The notes below the pieces were generated by a model. The model made no database searches. It was not told where the DNA came from and worked only from the letters and a program-made list of their open reading frames with translations. The translations under genes were made by a program, and so were the position numbers. A stretch of 64,000 nucleotides of DNA from positions 27,595-91,594 of the forward strand of contig NZ_JXXD01000015.1 in the NCBI RefSeq assembly GCF_000935215.1, in the 5' to 3' direction. The DNA is from Stutzerimonas stutzeri (GTDB lineage: Bacteria; Pseudomonadota; Gammaproteobacteria; Pseudomonadales; Pseudomonadaceae). This document shows, one piece after another, positions 1 through 9,105 of the stretch. How positions within the stretch are numbered: position 1 is the first letter of the stretch; each line of letters starts with the position of its first letter.

Positions 1-1785
1 GGTCTGGGTGATCCGCCGCGATATCTCGCGCAGCAATGCGTCAGCGGACTCATGGCCCAGGCTTTCGTTGAGCAGCTTGAAGCGGTCCAGATCGATGTAG
101 AGCACCGCCATGTTGCGACCGTTGCGACGCACCCGCTGGCAGGCCTCGTGCAGACGCTCCTTGAGCAGGCCACGGTTGGCCAGCCCGGTGAGATCGTCGT
201 AATGGGTCAGATAGCGCAGGCGTTCCTCGATCTTGCGCCGCACGCTGAGGTCGGAGATGAACGCGACCACATGAGTGACGCTGTCGCTGGCATCGCGCAC
301 TTCGCGCAGCTGCACCCACTGCGGGTAGACCTCGCCGCTCTTGCGGGTCTCGATCAGCTCGCCCTGCCAGTGACCGTGCAGCTCCAGCGCTTCGCGCATG
401 GCCTGGTACTGACGCTGACTCTCCGGCGAGCCGGCGATGCGCGCCACGCTGTGCCCGAGCAGCTCCTCGCGGCTGTAGCCGGACAGCGCGCAGCAGGCGT
501 CGTTGACCGCCAGCACGCGGTAGCGATCGTTCATGATCACCATGCCTTCGCTGGCGGCTTCGAACACCGTCGCCGCCAGGCGCTGCTGTTCGGCCTGGCG
601 ACGCAGTTCGCTGATGTCGCGGCGGGTACCGATCATGCGCAGGGCACGGCCAGCGGCATCGCGCTGGATCACCCGGCCACGGTCCTCGAGCCAGAGTTCG
701 CTGCCGTCGGCACGCAGTGCACGGTATTCGACGGCGAACTGCTCGGTTTCACCCCGCAGGTGCGCGATCAGGGTGGCGCGCACGCCGTCCAGATCCTTGG
801 GATGGATGTCCGGCAGCGGCGAGCCATCTTCGTCGTAACGGTGCTGCCGGCCGATGCCGAACACCACTTCCAGGCGGGAATGATGCACATGGTTGTTCTG
901 CAGATCCCAGTCCCACAGCCCGAGGCCACTGGCATCCAGCGCCAGATTCAGCCGCGCCTCGCTCTCGCCCAGCTCGTCGGCGAGCTGCGCGAGTTCCGCG
1001 GTGCGCTCGGAGACGCGCTGTTCGAGGCCATCGAAGGCACTGCGCAGCTGCTTTTCGGCATGGCGGCGCTGCTCCACTTCCGAGGCCAGGCGGCGATTGA
1101 GCTGGTCGGCTTCGCGGCCGGCGGTTTCCAGCCGCTCGATCAGTTGCTGCTTGTGCAGTCGCTGTTCGAGCCCGTCGTTCACCAGCCGGCTGATCTGCCA
1201 GCCGATCAGGCTGAGGGTGGCCAGCACGATCATCGCCAGCAAGCCCCAGCCCTGCTGCAGCGGATGCCCGCTGGTCATCAGCAGAAGGCCGGTGGGCAAC
1301 AGACTTGGCACGGCGAAACTGAAGAAAGCGGGAAGGCACACCCCGTAAGCGACGCTCGCGGCCACGACGACCGAACCGATCAGCCCATAAAGCAGCGCCT
1401 GGGTAACAAAGACATCAGCCGGCACCAGCACGACCATTGCGTAGCACAGGCTCAGCGCAGACGCGCCACTGCCCAGCAGAAAGCGCCAACGCCAGCACGG
1501 CGCGGCTTGCGCATCGAGGCTAGCCCGGTTGAAGGCGAAGATCTGCTGCAAGCGCAACAGTGCCAGCGCGCCCATCCAGCCCAGCCACAGCCCGAGCTCG
1601 ACACCGCCCTGCTCGCCCCAGAGCACCACGCCGAGAACCAGTGTCGTCAGCAACAACAGCCAGGCAGGTACGCGCGAACCTCGATACAGCAGCCGGGTAC
1701 GCTCGGCAACGATATCGGCCGCCGACACCCCGCGGGACAATGGCTGTGTTGATGCCGGGCAGGCGGCTCGGATGGAATCGGTCAT
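1..1785 (-). CDS. Membrane PAS/GGDEF signalling protein, 3' end cut by the window
   Basis: Reading leftwards from an ATG at 1785, the frame stays open for 595 codons to base 1. The N-terminal ~220 residues hold several hydrophobic membrane segments, followed by a coiled stretch rich in Glu, Arg and Leu, then two PAS-like segments (one starts LNLALDASGLGLWDW, the next contains NDACCALSGYS). The last visible part has DDLTGLANR and YIDLDRFKLLNESLGH, the start of a GGDEF diguanylate cyclase domain. The GGDEF signature itself, and any EAL domain, would lie beyond base 1, so activity cannot be judged. It is divergent from uvrD. Likely role: c-di-GMP turnover at the inner membrane. Confidence 0.82.
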   Translation of the reverse strand, partial: MTDSIRAACPASTQPLSRGVSAADIVAERTRLLYRGSRVPAWLLLLTTLVLGVVLWGEQGGVELGLWLGWMGALALLRLQQIFAFNRASLDAQAAPCWRWRFLLGSGASALSLCYAMVVLVPADVFVTQALLYGLIGSVVVAASVAYGVCLPAFFSFAVPSLLPTGLLLMTSGHPLQQGWGLLAMIVLATLSLIGWQISRLVNDGLEQRLHKQQLIERLETAGREADQLNRRLASEVEQRRHAEKQLRSAFDGLEQRVSERTAELAQLADELGESEARLNLALDASGLGLWDWDLQNNHVHHSRLEVVFGIGRQHRYDEDGSPLPDIHPKDLDGVRATLIAHLRGETEQFAVEYRALRADGSELWLEDRGRVIQRDAAGRALRMIGTRRDISELRRQAEQQRLAATVFEAASEGMVIMNDRYRVLAVNDACCALSGYSREELLGHSVARIAGSPESQRQYQAMREALELHGHWQGELIETRKSGEVYPQWVQLREVRDASDSVTHVVAFISDLSVRRKIEERLRYLTHYDDLTGLANRGLLKERLHEACQRVRRNGRNMAVLYIDLDRFKLLNESLGHESADALLREISRRITQT

Positions 1786-2040
1786 GAATATTGTTCTAGT
1801 AATAACTGCACCTAAAACAGGCTCCCTCGGAACCATACCACCGTCGATAATGGCACGTTGATGGCGTCGCGTCATACCATGGTGCGTCGGAAAAACGGCG
1901 ATCGGTACTCCAGCCGACCAGCGGAAGGTTCCACCAGGCGCGATCAACCAGGACCGTGCCCGCGCCGGTTTGCCGCAGACGGCATCCCCAAATGGACCGC
2001 AGGGCGAGCGCAGCGCAGGCATTTCCAATAGAATGCCGCG
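1786..2040. other. Divergent intergenic region before uvrD
   Basis: These 255 bp separate the leftward PAS/GGDEF gene from rightward uvrD and must hold both promoters. I see no gene, RNA or strong palindrome. The first ~60 bases (1786-1850) are AT-richer than the surroundings and are the likeliest promoter for the signalling gene. Confidence 0.4.
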
Positions 2041-4230
2041 ATGCATGACGATCTCTCTCTCCTCCTGAATTCCCTCAACGATGCTCAGCGCCAGGCCGTG
2101 GCCGCGCCGCTTGGCCGCCAGCTGGTATTGGCTGGCGCCGGCTCGGGCAAGACCCGCGTTCTGGTGCACCGTATCGCGTGGCTGCACCAGGTCGAACGCG
2201 CCTCGCTGCACTCGATCCTGTCGGTGACCTTCACCAACAAGGCTGCCGCCGAGATGCGCCAGCGCATCGAGCAGCTGCTGCACGTGAACCCGCAGGGCAT
2301 GTGGGTGGGCACCTTTCACGGCCTGGCCCACCGCCTGCTGCGCGCGCACTGGCAGGAGGCCAAGCTGGCGCAGAACTTCCAGATCCTCGATTCCGACGAC
2401 CAGCAGCGGCTGGTCAGGCGGGTGATCCGCGAACTCGGCCTCGACGAGCAACGCTGGCCAGCGCGCCAGGCGCAGTGGTGGATCAACGCGCAGAAGGACG
2501 AAGGCCTGCGTCCGCGCAACATCCAGGCCGGCGGTGATCTGTTCCTCGCCACCCAGCTGAAGATCTACGAAGCCTATGAAGAGGCCTGCGCCCGCGCCGG
2601 GGTGATCGACTTCTCCGAGCTGCTGCTGCGCGCCCTGGACCTGTGGCGCGACCACCCGGGCCTGCTCGATCACTACCAGCGGCGTTTCCGCCACGTGCTG
2701 GTGGACGAGTTCCAGGACACCAACGCCGTGCAGTACGCCTGGCTGCGGCTGCTGGCCAAGGGCGGCGAGAGCCTGATGGTGGTCGGCGACGACGACCAGT
2801 CTATCTACGGCTGGCGCGGCGCGCGGATCGAGAACCTGCACCAGTTCAGCCAGGACTTCCCCGACGCCGAAACCATCCGCCTGGAGCAGAACTACCGCTC
2901 CACCGCCTGCATCCTCAAGGCCGCCAACGCGCTGATCGCCAACAACCAGGGCCGTCTCGGCAAGGAGCTCTGGACTTCCGGCTGCGAGGGTGAGCCGATC
3001 AGCCTGTACGCCGCGTTCAACGAGCACGACGAAGCGCGCTACGTGGTCGAGAGCATCGAGAAGGCCATCCGCGACGGCATGAGCCGCAGCGAGATCGCCA
3101 TCCTCTACCGCTCCAACGCCCAGTCGCGGGTGCTGGAAGAGGCGCTGCTGCGCGAGAAGATTCCCTACCGCATCTACGGCGGCCAGCGCTTCTTCGAGCG
3201 CGCCGAGATCAAGAACGCCATGGCCTACCTGCGCCTGATCCAGACCCGCGACAACGACGCGGCGCTGGAACGGGTGATCAACGTGCCGGCGCGCGGCATC
3301 GGCGAGAAGACCGTCGAAGCACTGCGCCAGCTGGCGCGTGATCAGGGCCTGTCGATGTGGGCGGCGCTGCATCAGGCGGTCGGTACCAAGGCGGTTTCCG
3401 GCCGCGCTGCCAGCGCGCTGAACGCCTTTGTCGAGCTGGTCGATACCCTGGCGCTGAAGGTCGAAGGCATGCAGCTGCACAGCATGGCGCAGCTGGTCAT
3501 CGAGCAGTCCGGGCTGCTTGCCTATCACCGCGACGAAAAGGGCGAGAAAGCCCAGGCGCGGGTGGAAAACCTCGAGGAACTGGTCTCCGCCGCGCGCGCC
3601 TTCGACAGCTACAGCGAAGAGGACGACGACGTCCAGTCACCGCTGGCGGCCTTTCTCGACCACGCCTCGCTGGAGGCCGGCGAACAGCAGGCCGGCGACC
3701 ACGAGGACAGCGTGCAGCTGATGACCCTGCACAGCGCCAAGGGCCTGGAGTTCCCGCTGGTGTTCCTGGTCGGCATGGAAGAAGGCCTGTTCCCGCACAA
3801 GATGAGCCTGGAGGAATCCGGCCGTCTGGAAGAAGAACGCCGCCTGGCCTACGTCGGCATCACCCGCGCCATGCAGCAGCTGGTGATCACCTACGCCGAA
3901 ACGCGCCGGCTGTACGGCAGCGAGACCTATAACAAGATCTCGCGTTTCGTCCGCGAAGTGCCGCCGGCGCTGATCCAGGAAGTACGTCTGAGCAATACCG
4001 TGACGCGCTCGTTCAGCGGCAAGAGCATGAGCGGCTCGTCGCTGTTCGACGGCGCCGGCGTGCCGGAAACGCCGTTCAGCCTCGGCCAGCGTGTACGCCA
4101 TTCGCTGTTCGGCGAAGGCACCATCCTCAACTTCGAAGGCTCCGGCGCCCAGGCGCGGGTGCAGGTGAATTTCGAGGACGAGGGCAGCAAATGGCTGATG
4201 CTCAGCTACGCAAAACTTGAAGCCCTGTGA
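2041..4230 (+). CDS. uvrD: DNA helicase II, UvrD
   Basis: A 729-residue SF1A 3'-5' helicase that unwinds DNA in nucleotide excision and mismatch repair. Motifs appear in order: Walker A AGAGSGKT (residues 31-38), Walker B VLVDEFQDTN (about 220), GDDDQSIYGWRGA, the late motif MTLHSAKGLEFP and EERRLAYVGITRA. The C-terminal tail resembles the Tudor-like domain that contacts RNA polymerase. Length is normal for UvrD (about 720). The ATG at 2041 puts the conserved LNDAQRQAV start at residue 12. It looks monocistronic, with the next start 73 bp downstream. Confidence 0.97.
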   Translation: MHDDLSLLLNSLNDAQRQAVAAPLGRQLVLAGAGSGKTRVLVHRIAWLHQVERASLHSILSVTFTNKAAAEMRQRIEQLLHVNPQGMWVGTFHGLAHRLLRAHWQEAKLAQNFQILDSDDQQRLVRRVIRELGLDEQRWPARQAQWWINAQKDEGLRPRNIQAGGDLFLATQLKIYEAYEEACARAGVIDFSELLLRALDLWRDHPGLLDHYQRRFRHVLVDEFQDTNAVQYAWLRLLAKGGESLMVVGDDDQSIYGWRGARIENLHQFSQDFPDAETIRLEQNYRSTACILKAANALIANNQGRLGKELWTSGCEGEPISLYAAFNEHDEARYVVESIEKAIRDGMSRSEIAILYRSNAQSRVLEEALLREKIPYRIYGGQRFFERAEIKNAMAYLRLIQTRDNDAALERVINVPARGIGEKTVEALRQLARDQGLSMWAALHQAVGTKAVSGRAASALNAFVELVDTLALKVEGMQLHSMAQLVIEQSGLLAYHRDEKGEKAQARVENLEELVSAARAFDSYSEEDDDVQSPLAAFLDHASLEAGEQQAGDHEDSVQLMTLHSAKGLEFPLVFLVGMEEGLFPHKMSLEESGRLEEERRLAYVGITRAMQQLVITYAETRRLYGSETYNKISRFVREVPPALIQEVRLSNTVTRSFSGKSMSGSSLFDGAGVPETPFSLGQRVRHSLFGEGTILNFEGSGAQARVQVNFEDEGSKWLMLSYAKLEAL

Positions 4231-4303
4231 GGTTGACGCTAACGTCAACCCGTCATACCGACAAGCCATTCCTATAAGAAGAATCTTCCAAGGATACCGA
4301 CCC

Positions 4304-5407
4304 ATGAAACGCCGCCATCTGTTCGGTGCTGCCGCTGCCTTGCTTGCTACCCTCGGCCTTGCCGGCTGCAATGACGACAAGAACGTCGAAACCGCAGGCC
4401 AACAAGCCGCCAGCGAACCCGCCAAGACCTACACCTGGAAGATGGTCACGGCCTGGCCGAAGAACTATCCCGGCCTGGGCACCGCCGCCGAGCGCCTGGC
4501 CGATCGCGTCAAGGTGATGAGCGACGGTCGCCTGACCATCAAGGTCTACGCCGCCGGTGAGCTGGTCCCAGCGCTGGAAGTGTTCGATGCCGTTTCCCGC
4601 GGCACCGCCGAACTGGGCCACGGCGCCGCCTACTACTGGAAGGGCAAGGTGCCCACCGCGCAGTTCTTCACCTCGGTACCGTTCGGCCTGTCCGCCATCG
4701 AAATGAACGCCTGGCTGAGCAAGGGCGAAGGCCAGAAGTTCTGGGAAGAGGCCTATGCACCTTTCGGCGTGAAGCCGATGGTGGTCGGCAACACCGGCAT
4801 GCAGATGGGCGGCTGGTACAACAAGGAAATCGATTCGCTGGACGACCTGCGCGGGCTGAAGATCCGCATGCCGGGCCTCGGCGGCGAAGTGCTGGCGCGT
4901 CTCGGCGCGACCACCGTGAATCTGCCTGGCGGCGAAGTGTTCACCGCACTGCAGACCGGCGCGATCGACGCGACCGACTGGGTCAGCCCGTACAACGATC
5001 TGGCCTTCGGCCTGCACAAGGCCGCCAAGTATTACTACTACCCAGGCTGGCAGGAGCCGCAGGCGGTGCTGGAGCTGCTGGTGAACCAGAAGGCGATGGA
5101 TACCCTGCCCGAGGACCTGCAGGCGATCCTCACCGAGGCGACCCGTGCGGCCAGCCGCGACATGATGGATGACTACGTCTACAACAACGCCCTGGCGCTG
5201 GACCAGCTCAAGCAGCAAGGCGTGGAGCTCAAGCGCTTCCCCGACGAAGTGCTCGGCGCCATGCAGGAGCAGTCGGAGCTGGTGCTCGGCGAGCTGGCCG
5301 AACAGAGCGAGCTGAACGGCCGCATCTGGGCGTCGATGAAAGCCTTCCAGGAACAGGTCAAGCCAATGCACGAAATCTCCGAGAAGGAGCTGTACAACTG
5401 GCGCTAA
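4304..5407 (+). CDS. TRAP transporter solute-binding lipoprotein (DctP family)
   Basis: Periplasmic binding protein of 367 residues. The ATG at 4304 gives a lipoprotein signal peptide with lipobox LAGC (Cys22), so the mature protein is probably lipid-anchored. The body has typical DctP-family blocks: WPKNYPGLGTAAERLADRV, a GAAYYWKGK ligand-pocket region and LRGLKIRMPGLGGEV. Related proteins bind carboxylates, often 2-oxo or mannitol-type acids, but the substrate cannot be read here. No DctQ/DctM membrane subunits lie nearby, so it is an orphan receptor within this window. A terminator follows directly. Confidence 0.9.
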   Translation: MKRRHLFGAAAALLATLGLAGCNDDKNVETAGQQAASEPAKTYTWKMVTAWPKNYPGLGTAAERLADRVKVMSDGRLTIKVYAAGELVPALEVFDAVSRGTAELGHGAAYYWKGKVPTAQFFTSVPFGLSAIEMNAWLSKGEGQKFWEEAYAPFGVKPMVVGNTGMQMGGWYNKEIDSLDDLRGLKIRMPGLGGEVLARLGATTVNLPGGEVFTALQTGAIDATDWVSPYNDLAFGLHKAAKYYYYPGWQEPQAVLELLVNQKAMDTLPEDLQAILTEATRAASRDMMDDYVYNNALALDQLKQQGVELKRFPDEVLGAMQEQSELVLGELAEQSELNGRIWASMKAFQEQVKPMHEISEKELYNWR

Positions 5408-5423
5408 ACCCGCTGCAGCACAG

Positions 5424-5447
5424 AACGGAGCCGTCAGGCTCCGTTTT
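5424..5447 (+). terminator. Rho-independent terminator after the TRAP binding protein
   Basis: AACGGAGCC, loop GTCA, then GGCTCCGTTTT forms a perfect GC-rich stem followed by a T run, 16 bases after the stop codon. Confidence 0.88.
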
Positions 5448-5581
5448 CGCATCTTGCCCAGCGCTGACCTGGCGCGACCAACGGTCGCAAGCAAAAGCCG
5501 GTAACATACTGCCCCTGGCCAACCCCTGCCTGCCTCGGCAGGATGGCGCGCGTACTCCACTCTTTTCAGCGGGAACACTCA

Positions 5582-6424
5582 ATGCAACGTGTGCTTAGCA
5601 TCTTCATGGCGCTGTGTATCAGCCTGACCTTCGCGCTCGACGCCCACGCCAAGCGTTTCGGCGGCGGCAAGAGCTTCGGCTCGGCGCCCAGCCACCAGAC
5701 CCGCCAGGCGCCCCAACAGACCCAGGCCGCACCGAATCAGGCTGGCCGTCAGACGCCCGCTGCCGCCAGCGGTGCTTCGCGCTGGCTCGGCCCGTTGGCC
5801 GGTCTGGCCGCCGGTGGTCTGCTCGCCTCGATGTTCATGGGCGACGGCTTCGAGGGCATCCAGTTCATGGATATCCTGATCTTCGGCGTGATCGCGTTCC
5901 TGCTGTTCCGCTTCCTCGCCGCCCGCCGTCGCCAGCAGCAGCCTGCCATGGCCGGCCATGCGCCGATGCAGCGTGACATGCCACAGCAGCCGTCGACCTC
6001 CATCTTCGGTGGCGGCGCCGCCCCGGTTGCCGCCGCCCCGGTGATCAACGCCCCGGCCTGGTTCAACGAGCAGAGCTTCGTCGCCGCAGCCCGCGAGCAT
6101 TTCCTCTCGCTGCAGCAGCACTGGGACGCCAACGAGATGGACAAGATCTCCGAGTTCGTCACCCCGCAGCTGCTGGGCTTCCTCAAGCAGGAGCGCGCCG
6201 AGATCGGTGATGCCTATCAGTCGACCTACATCGACGATCTGCAAATCCAGCTCGACGGCGTCGACGACGATGCCGAGAAGACCACCGCGACCCTGACCTT
6301 CACCGGCACCGCGAAAACTTCGCGCTTCGACCAGGGCGAGCCGTTCAGTGAAAGCTGGCGCATGGAACGTGCCCAGGGCGAGAACCAGCCTTGGCTGGTC
6401 GCTGGTATCCGCCAGAACGCCTGA
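5582..6424 (+). CDS. Tim44-like domain membrane protein
   Basis: A 280-residue protein with an N-terminal signal or anchor segment ending near LDAHAKRFGGGKSFG, a Gln/Ala-rich linker, a transmembrane pair (GPLAGLAAGGLLASMFMG and MDILIFGVIAFLLFRFLA), and a C-terminal Tim44-like alpha/beta domain from about 165 on (FVAAAREHFLSLQQHWD to SWRMERA). Bacterial relatives are predicted inner-membrane proteins of unknown function. ATG 5582 is chosen because it starts the signal peptide; the longer in-frame reading adds unstructured sequence. Flanked by terminators on both sides, so a single-gene transcript. Confidence 0.85.
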   Translation: MQRVLSIFMALCISLTFALDAHAKRFGGGKSFGSAPSHQTRQAPQQTQAAPNQAGRQTPAAASGASRWLGPLAGLAAGGLLASMFMGDGFEGIQFMDILIFGVIAFLLFRFLAARRRQQQPAMAGHAPMQRDMPQQPSTSIFGGGAAPVAAAPVINAPAWFNEQSFVAAAREHFLSLQQHWDANEMDKISEFVTPQLLGFLKQERAEIGDAYQSTYIDDLQIQLDGVDDDAEKTTATLTFTGTAKTSRFDQGEPFSESWRMERAQGENQPWLVAGIRQNA

Positions 6425-6468
6425 TCGGCGTCGTGTAGAAAATCTGGTCTGCCTTAGCGCAGTCCACA

Positions 6469-6498
6469 GACAAACCCCGCCATCTAGCGGGGTTTGTC
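6469..6498. terminator. Bidirectional terminator between convergent genes
   Basis: GACAAACCCCGC (6469-6480), loop CATCTA, then GCGGGGTTTGTC (6487-6498) is a perfect 12-bp stem. It has T-rich flanks and lies between the converging Tim44-domain gene and the hydrolase gene, so it can stop transcription from both sides. Confidence 0.9.
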
Positions 6499-6554
6499 GT
6501 TTCTGAGCGGCAAGTGACGCGGTGCTGCGAGCCGCTCGATAAAGCCGCGGCGCA

Positions 6555-7505
6555 TCACTCCTTGAGAAAGGCCAGCAGATCGTTGTTGAAGCGCTCCTTG
6601 TGGGTGTCGGTCAGGCCGTGCGGCGCGCCGGGATAGACGATCAGCTTCGCATCCTTGATCAGCGCTGCGGATGCCTTGCCCGAGCTGTCCAGCGGCACGA
6701 TCTGGTCATCGTCGCCGTGGATCACCAGCGTCGGCACATCGAACTTCTTCAGGTCGCCGCGAAAATCGGTGGCCGAGAAGGCGGCGATGGAGTCGTAGGT
6801 GTTCTTGTGCCCGGCCTGGAGCCCTTGGGCACGCCAGCTGTCGATCAACCCCTGGGAGACCTTCGCCCCCGGACGATTGAAGCCATAGAACGGGCCGGAG
6901 GCGAGGTCGAGGTACAGCTGCGCGCGGTCCTCCAGCGATGCCTTGCGGATGCCGTCGAACACTTCCAGCGGCAGCCCACCCGGGTTATCCGCGGTTTTCA
7001 GCATCATCGGCGGCACGGCGCTGACCAGCACGGCCTTCTTCACCCGTTCGGTGCCGTGGCGGCCGATGTAGCGCGCCACCTCGCCGCCACCGGTGGAGAA
7101 GCCCACCAGGGTGACATCCTTCAGGTCCAGCGCCTCGATCACCGCGGCCAGGTCGTCGGCGTAGTGATCCATGTCGTTGCCTTCCCACGGTTGGCTGGAG
7201 CGGCCATGGCCGCGGCGGTCATGAGCGACCACTCGGTAGCCCTCGGATGCGAGGAACAGCATCTGTGATTCCCAGCTATCCGAGTTGAGCGGCCAGCCAT
7301 GGCTGAAGGTGACCACCGGACCGTCCTTCGGGCCCCAGTCCTTGTAGTACAGCTGCACGCCATCGGCCGTGGTGATGGTGCTGGCGGTGCGAGCACTGGC
7401 GATACTGGATGTCGGTTGCGTGGTCTGCTCCGGCTGCGCGGCGAAAACTGGCTGCATCGCGATGGCCAGCAGCGGGAGGGTGAAGGTGCGGATGATGGCA
7501 TTCAT
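6555..7505 (-). CDS. Exported alpha/beta hydrolase, chloroperoxidase-like
   Basis: 316 residues with a cleavable signal peptide (hydrophobic [14 protein letters not shown]) and a short linker before the hydrolase fold. Nucleophile elbow GFSTGGGEV supplies Ser; HGDDDQIVP supplies the acid and [11 protein letters not shown] the His. Sequence blocks such as [21 protein letters not shown] match the non-haem chloroperoxidase/arylesterase branch, which is usually cytosolic at about 275 residues, so the exported form is somewhat unusual. It lies 37 bp downstream of ohr on the same strand and may be co-transcribed. Substrate unknown. Confidence 0.85.
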   Translation of the reverse strand: MNAIIRTFTLPLLAIAMQPVFAAQPEQTTQPTSSIASARTASTITTADGVQLYYKDWGPKDGPVVTFSHGWPLNSDSWESQMLFLASEGYRVVAHDRRGHGRSSQPWEGNDMDHYADDLAAVIEALDLKDVTLVGFSTGGGEVARYIGRHGTERVKKAVLVSAVPPMMLKTADNPGGLPLEVFDGIRKASLEDRAQLYLDLASGPFYGFNRPGAKVSQGLIDSWRAQGLQAGHKNTYDSIAAFSATDFRGDLKKFDVPTLVIHGDDDQIVPLDSSGKASAALIKDAKLIVYPGAPHGLTDTHKERFNNDLLAFLKE

Positions 7506-7542
7506 GGCGTGTGTCTCCTGTTAGTAGGTGCGGTGGGCTGGA

Positions 7543-7983
7543 TCAGTCGGCGAGGATCAGGGTTACGTCGATGTTGCCGCGGGTGGCATTGGAGTACGGG
7601 CAGACCACGTGGGCCTGGTTGACCAGCTCCTGCAACACGTCGTGGGCAATGCCGGGCGCGCTGATGGTCAGCTCGGCTTCGATGCCGAAGCCGGTAGGGA
7701 TCTGGCCGATGCCGACCTTGCCGGTGATGCGGGTGTCGGCCGGCAGGGCGACCTTCTGCTTGCCGGCGACGAATTTCAGCGCGCCGAGAAAGCAGGCCGA
7801 GTAGCCGGCAGCGAACAGCTGCTCGGGGTTGGTGCCGGGGCCGCCGGCGCCGCCCAGTTCACGCGGCGTGGACAGCTGCACGTCGAGCGCCTGATCGGAG
7901 GAGCTGGCGCGACCTTCACGGCCGCCGGTGGCGGTTGCAGTGGCGGTTGCAGTGGCGGTGTAGAGAATCTTTTCGATGGTCAT
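7543..7983 (-). CDS. ohr: Organic hydroperoxide resistance protein (Ohr/OsmC family)
   Basis: 146 residues. Ohr reduces organic hydroperoxides using two cysteines; both are present, Cys64 ([12 protein letters not shown]) and Cys128 ([11 protein letters not shown]). The ATG at 7983 gives the family start [13 protein letters not shown]. The N terminus has an expanded Thr-Ala run (residues 9-19), encoded by a 12-bp tandem repeat around 7930-7960, longer than usual for Ohr. The neighbours, a hydrolase on the same strand and a divergent AraC regulator, suggest an inducible stress cluster. No OhrR (MarR family) gene is adjacent. Confidence 0.92.
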   Translation of the reverse strand: MTIEKILYTATATATATATGGREGRASSSDQALDVQLSTPRELGGAGGPGTNPEQLFAAGYSACFLGALKFVAGKQKVALPADTRITGKVGIGQIPTGFGIEAELTISAPGIAHDVLQELVNQAHVVCPYSNATRGNIDVTLILAD

Positions 7984-8102
7984 GGCTACGGTTCCTGTTC
8001 TGTCGGTAGGCCAGGGCGTTGTTGCCCGGTGAGAGCTATTCTGCTCGCCAGAAAAAACTATTGGTGACGTAGAATCCGTAAAACATGACCAGGAGTACGA
8101 AG

Positions 8103-8939
8103 ATGGCCGACCGGCTCGCTGCGCTGATGACCCACTTCCCGATGAGCGCACAGGTTTTCAATACCGGCCCCCTGTGCGGCATCAACACGCTGCAAAGCGA
8201 TGGCGTGCACGGACAGCTGCATCTGGTGCGCAGCGGTGCCGTCGAGGTGCATTACGGCAGGGACAATCTGCAGGTCGAGCGCCCCAGCCTGTTACTTTTT
8301 CCGCGCCCGCTGACGCACCGTTTCATCATCGCCCCCGGGCAGAACGCCGATATGGTCTGCGCAAACCTGTCGTTCGAAGGCGGCACCAGCAACCCGATCG
8401 CCTCGGCGCTGGCCGATGTCGTCTGCCTGCCGCTGGATCAGGTCTGGGGCGCCGAGCCGATCCTCTCGCTGCTGTTCGAGGAGGCCTTCGAGCAACGCTG
8501 CGGTCGCGTGGCATTGGTCGAACGGTTGCTCGAAGTGGTGATGATCCAGGTTCTGCGCCAGCTGATGGAAAGCGACGAGGTGGATGGCGGGCTGCTGTCC
8601 GGGCTGGCGCACCCGCGCCTGCGCAATGCTCTGGTGGCGATGCACGAGGCGCCGGCACAGGACTGGACGCTCGAGGAGCTGGCCAGCGTTGCCGGGATGT
8701 CGCGCAGCGTGTTCGCCACGGCCTTCCGCGAGACCGTCGGCACCACGCCGGGCCAGTATCTGCAGGGCTGGCGCGTCCGCCTGGCGCAGAAGGCCCTGCG
8801 TCGCGGACGGCCGATCAAAATGATCGCGTTCGAAGTGGGCTACGGCAGCGAAGCCGCGTTCTCCCGGGCGTTCAAGGCGCACGCCGGGCATTCGCCTCGG
8901 GAGTGGAAAAAGCAGCTGGCCATGGCCGCCGATGCCTGA
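8103..8939 (+). CDS. AraC-family transcriptional regulator with cupin-type N domain
   Basis: 278 residues. The N-terminal half resembles the cupin_6 sensing domain ([26 protein letters not shown]). The C-terminal half holds two helix-turn-helix motifs ([21 protein letters not shown] and [20 protein letters not shown]). ATG 8103 is preferred because AGGAG lies 7 bases upstream; an upstream ATG at 8085 would add six residues. It is divergent from ohr and the hydrolase, 119 bp apart, and is the natural candidate regulator of that pair. Its stop codon lies in an 8-bp tandem repeat. Confidence 0.88.
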   Translation: MADRLAALMTHFPMSAQVFNTGPLCGINTLQSDGVHGQLHLVRSGAVEVHYGRDNLQVERPSLLLFPRPLTHRFIIAPGQNADMVCANLSFEGGTSNPIASALADVVCLPLDQVWGAEPILSLLFEEAFEQRCGRVALVERLLEVVMIQVLRQLMESDEVDGGLLSGLAHPRLRNALVAMHEAPAQDWTLEELASVAGMSRSVFATAFRETVGTTPGQYLQGWRVRLAQKALRRGRPIKMIAFEVGYGSEAAFSRAFKAHAGHSPREWKKQLAMAADA

Positions 8940-8962
8940 ATGCCTGAATGCCTGAATGCCTG
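8932..8962 (+). repeat. Short tandem repeat, 8-bp unit ATGCCTGA, almost four copies
   Basis: Unit ATGCCTGA is repeated head to tail from 8932 to about 8962. The first copy carries the AraC gene's stop codon, so slippage in the array would mostly change the 3' untranslated region. Confidence 0.9.
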
Positions 8963-9105
8963 CCTCGACCCTGGCGCCTTCATCGGTGCAGCCAGACACA
9001 GCGGAACGTGGAATTAGTCCTTCACTTTGCCGATTGTTGACTAAGCTGCTTAGCAGACGCCGGCAAAGCATCGGCGTACCAGCCTGATAAGAAGGAGAAC
9101 CTCCG

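Noticed and set aside
52..1752. Long rightward reading frame of 566 codons at the window start
   Set aside because: It is antisense to the PAS/GGDEF gene, has no recognisable domain and a His/Gln-rich composition typical of reversed GC-rich coding DNA.
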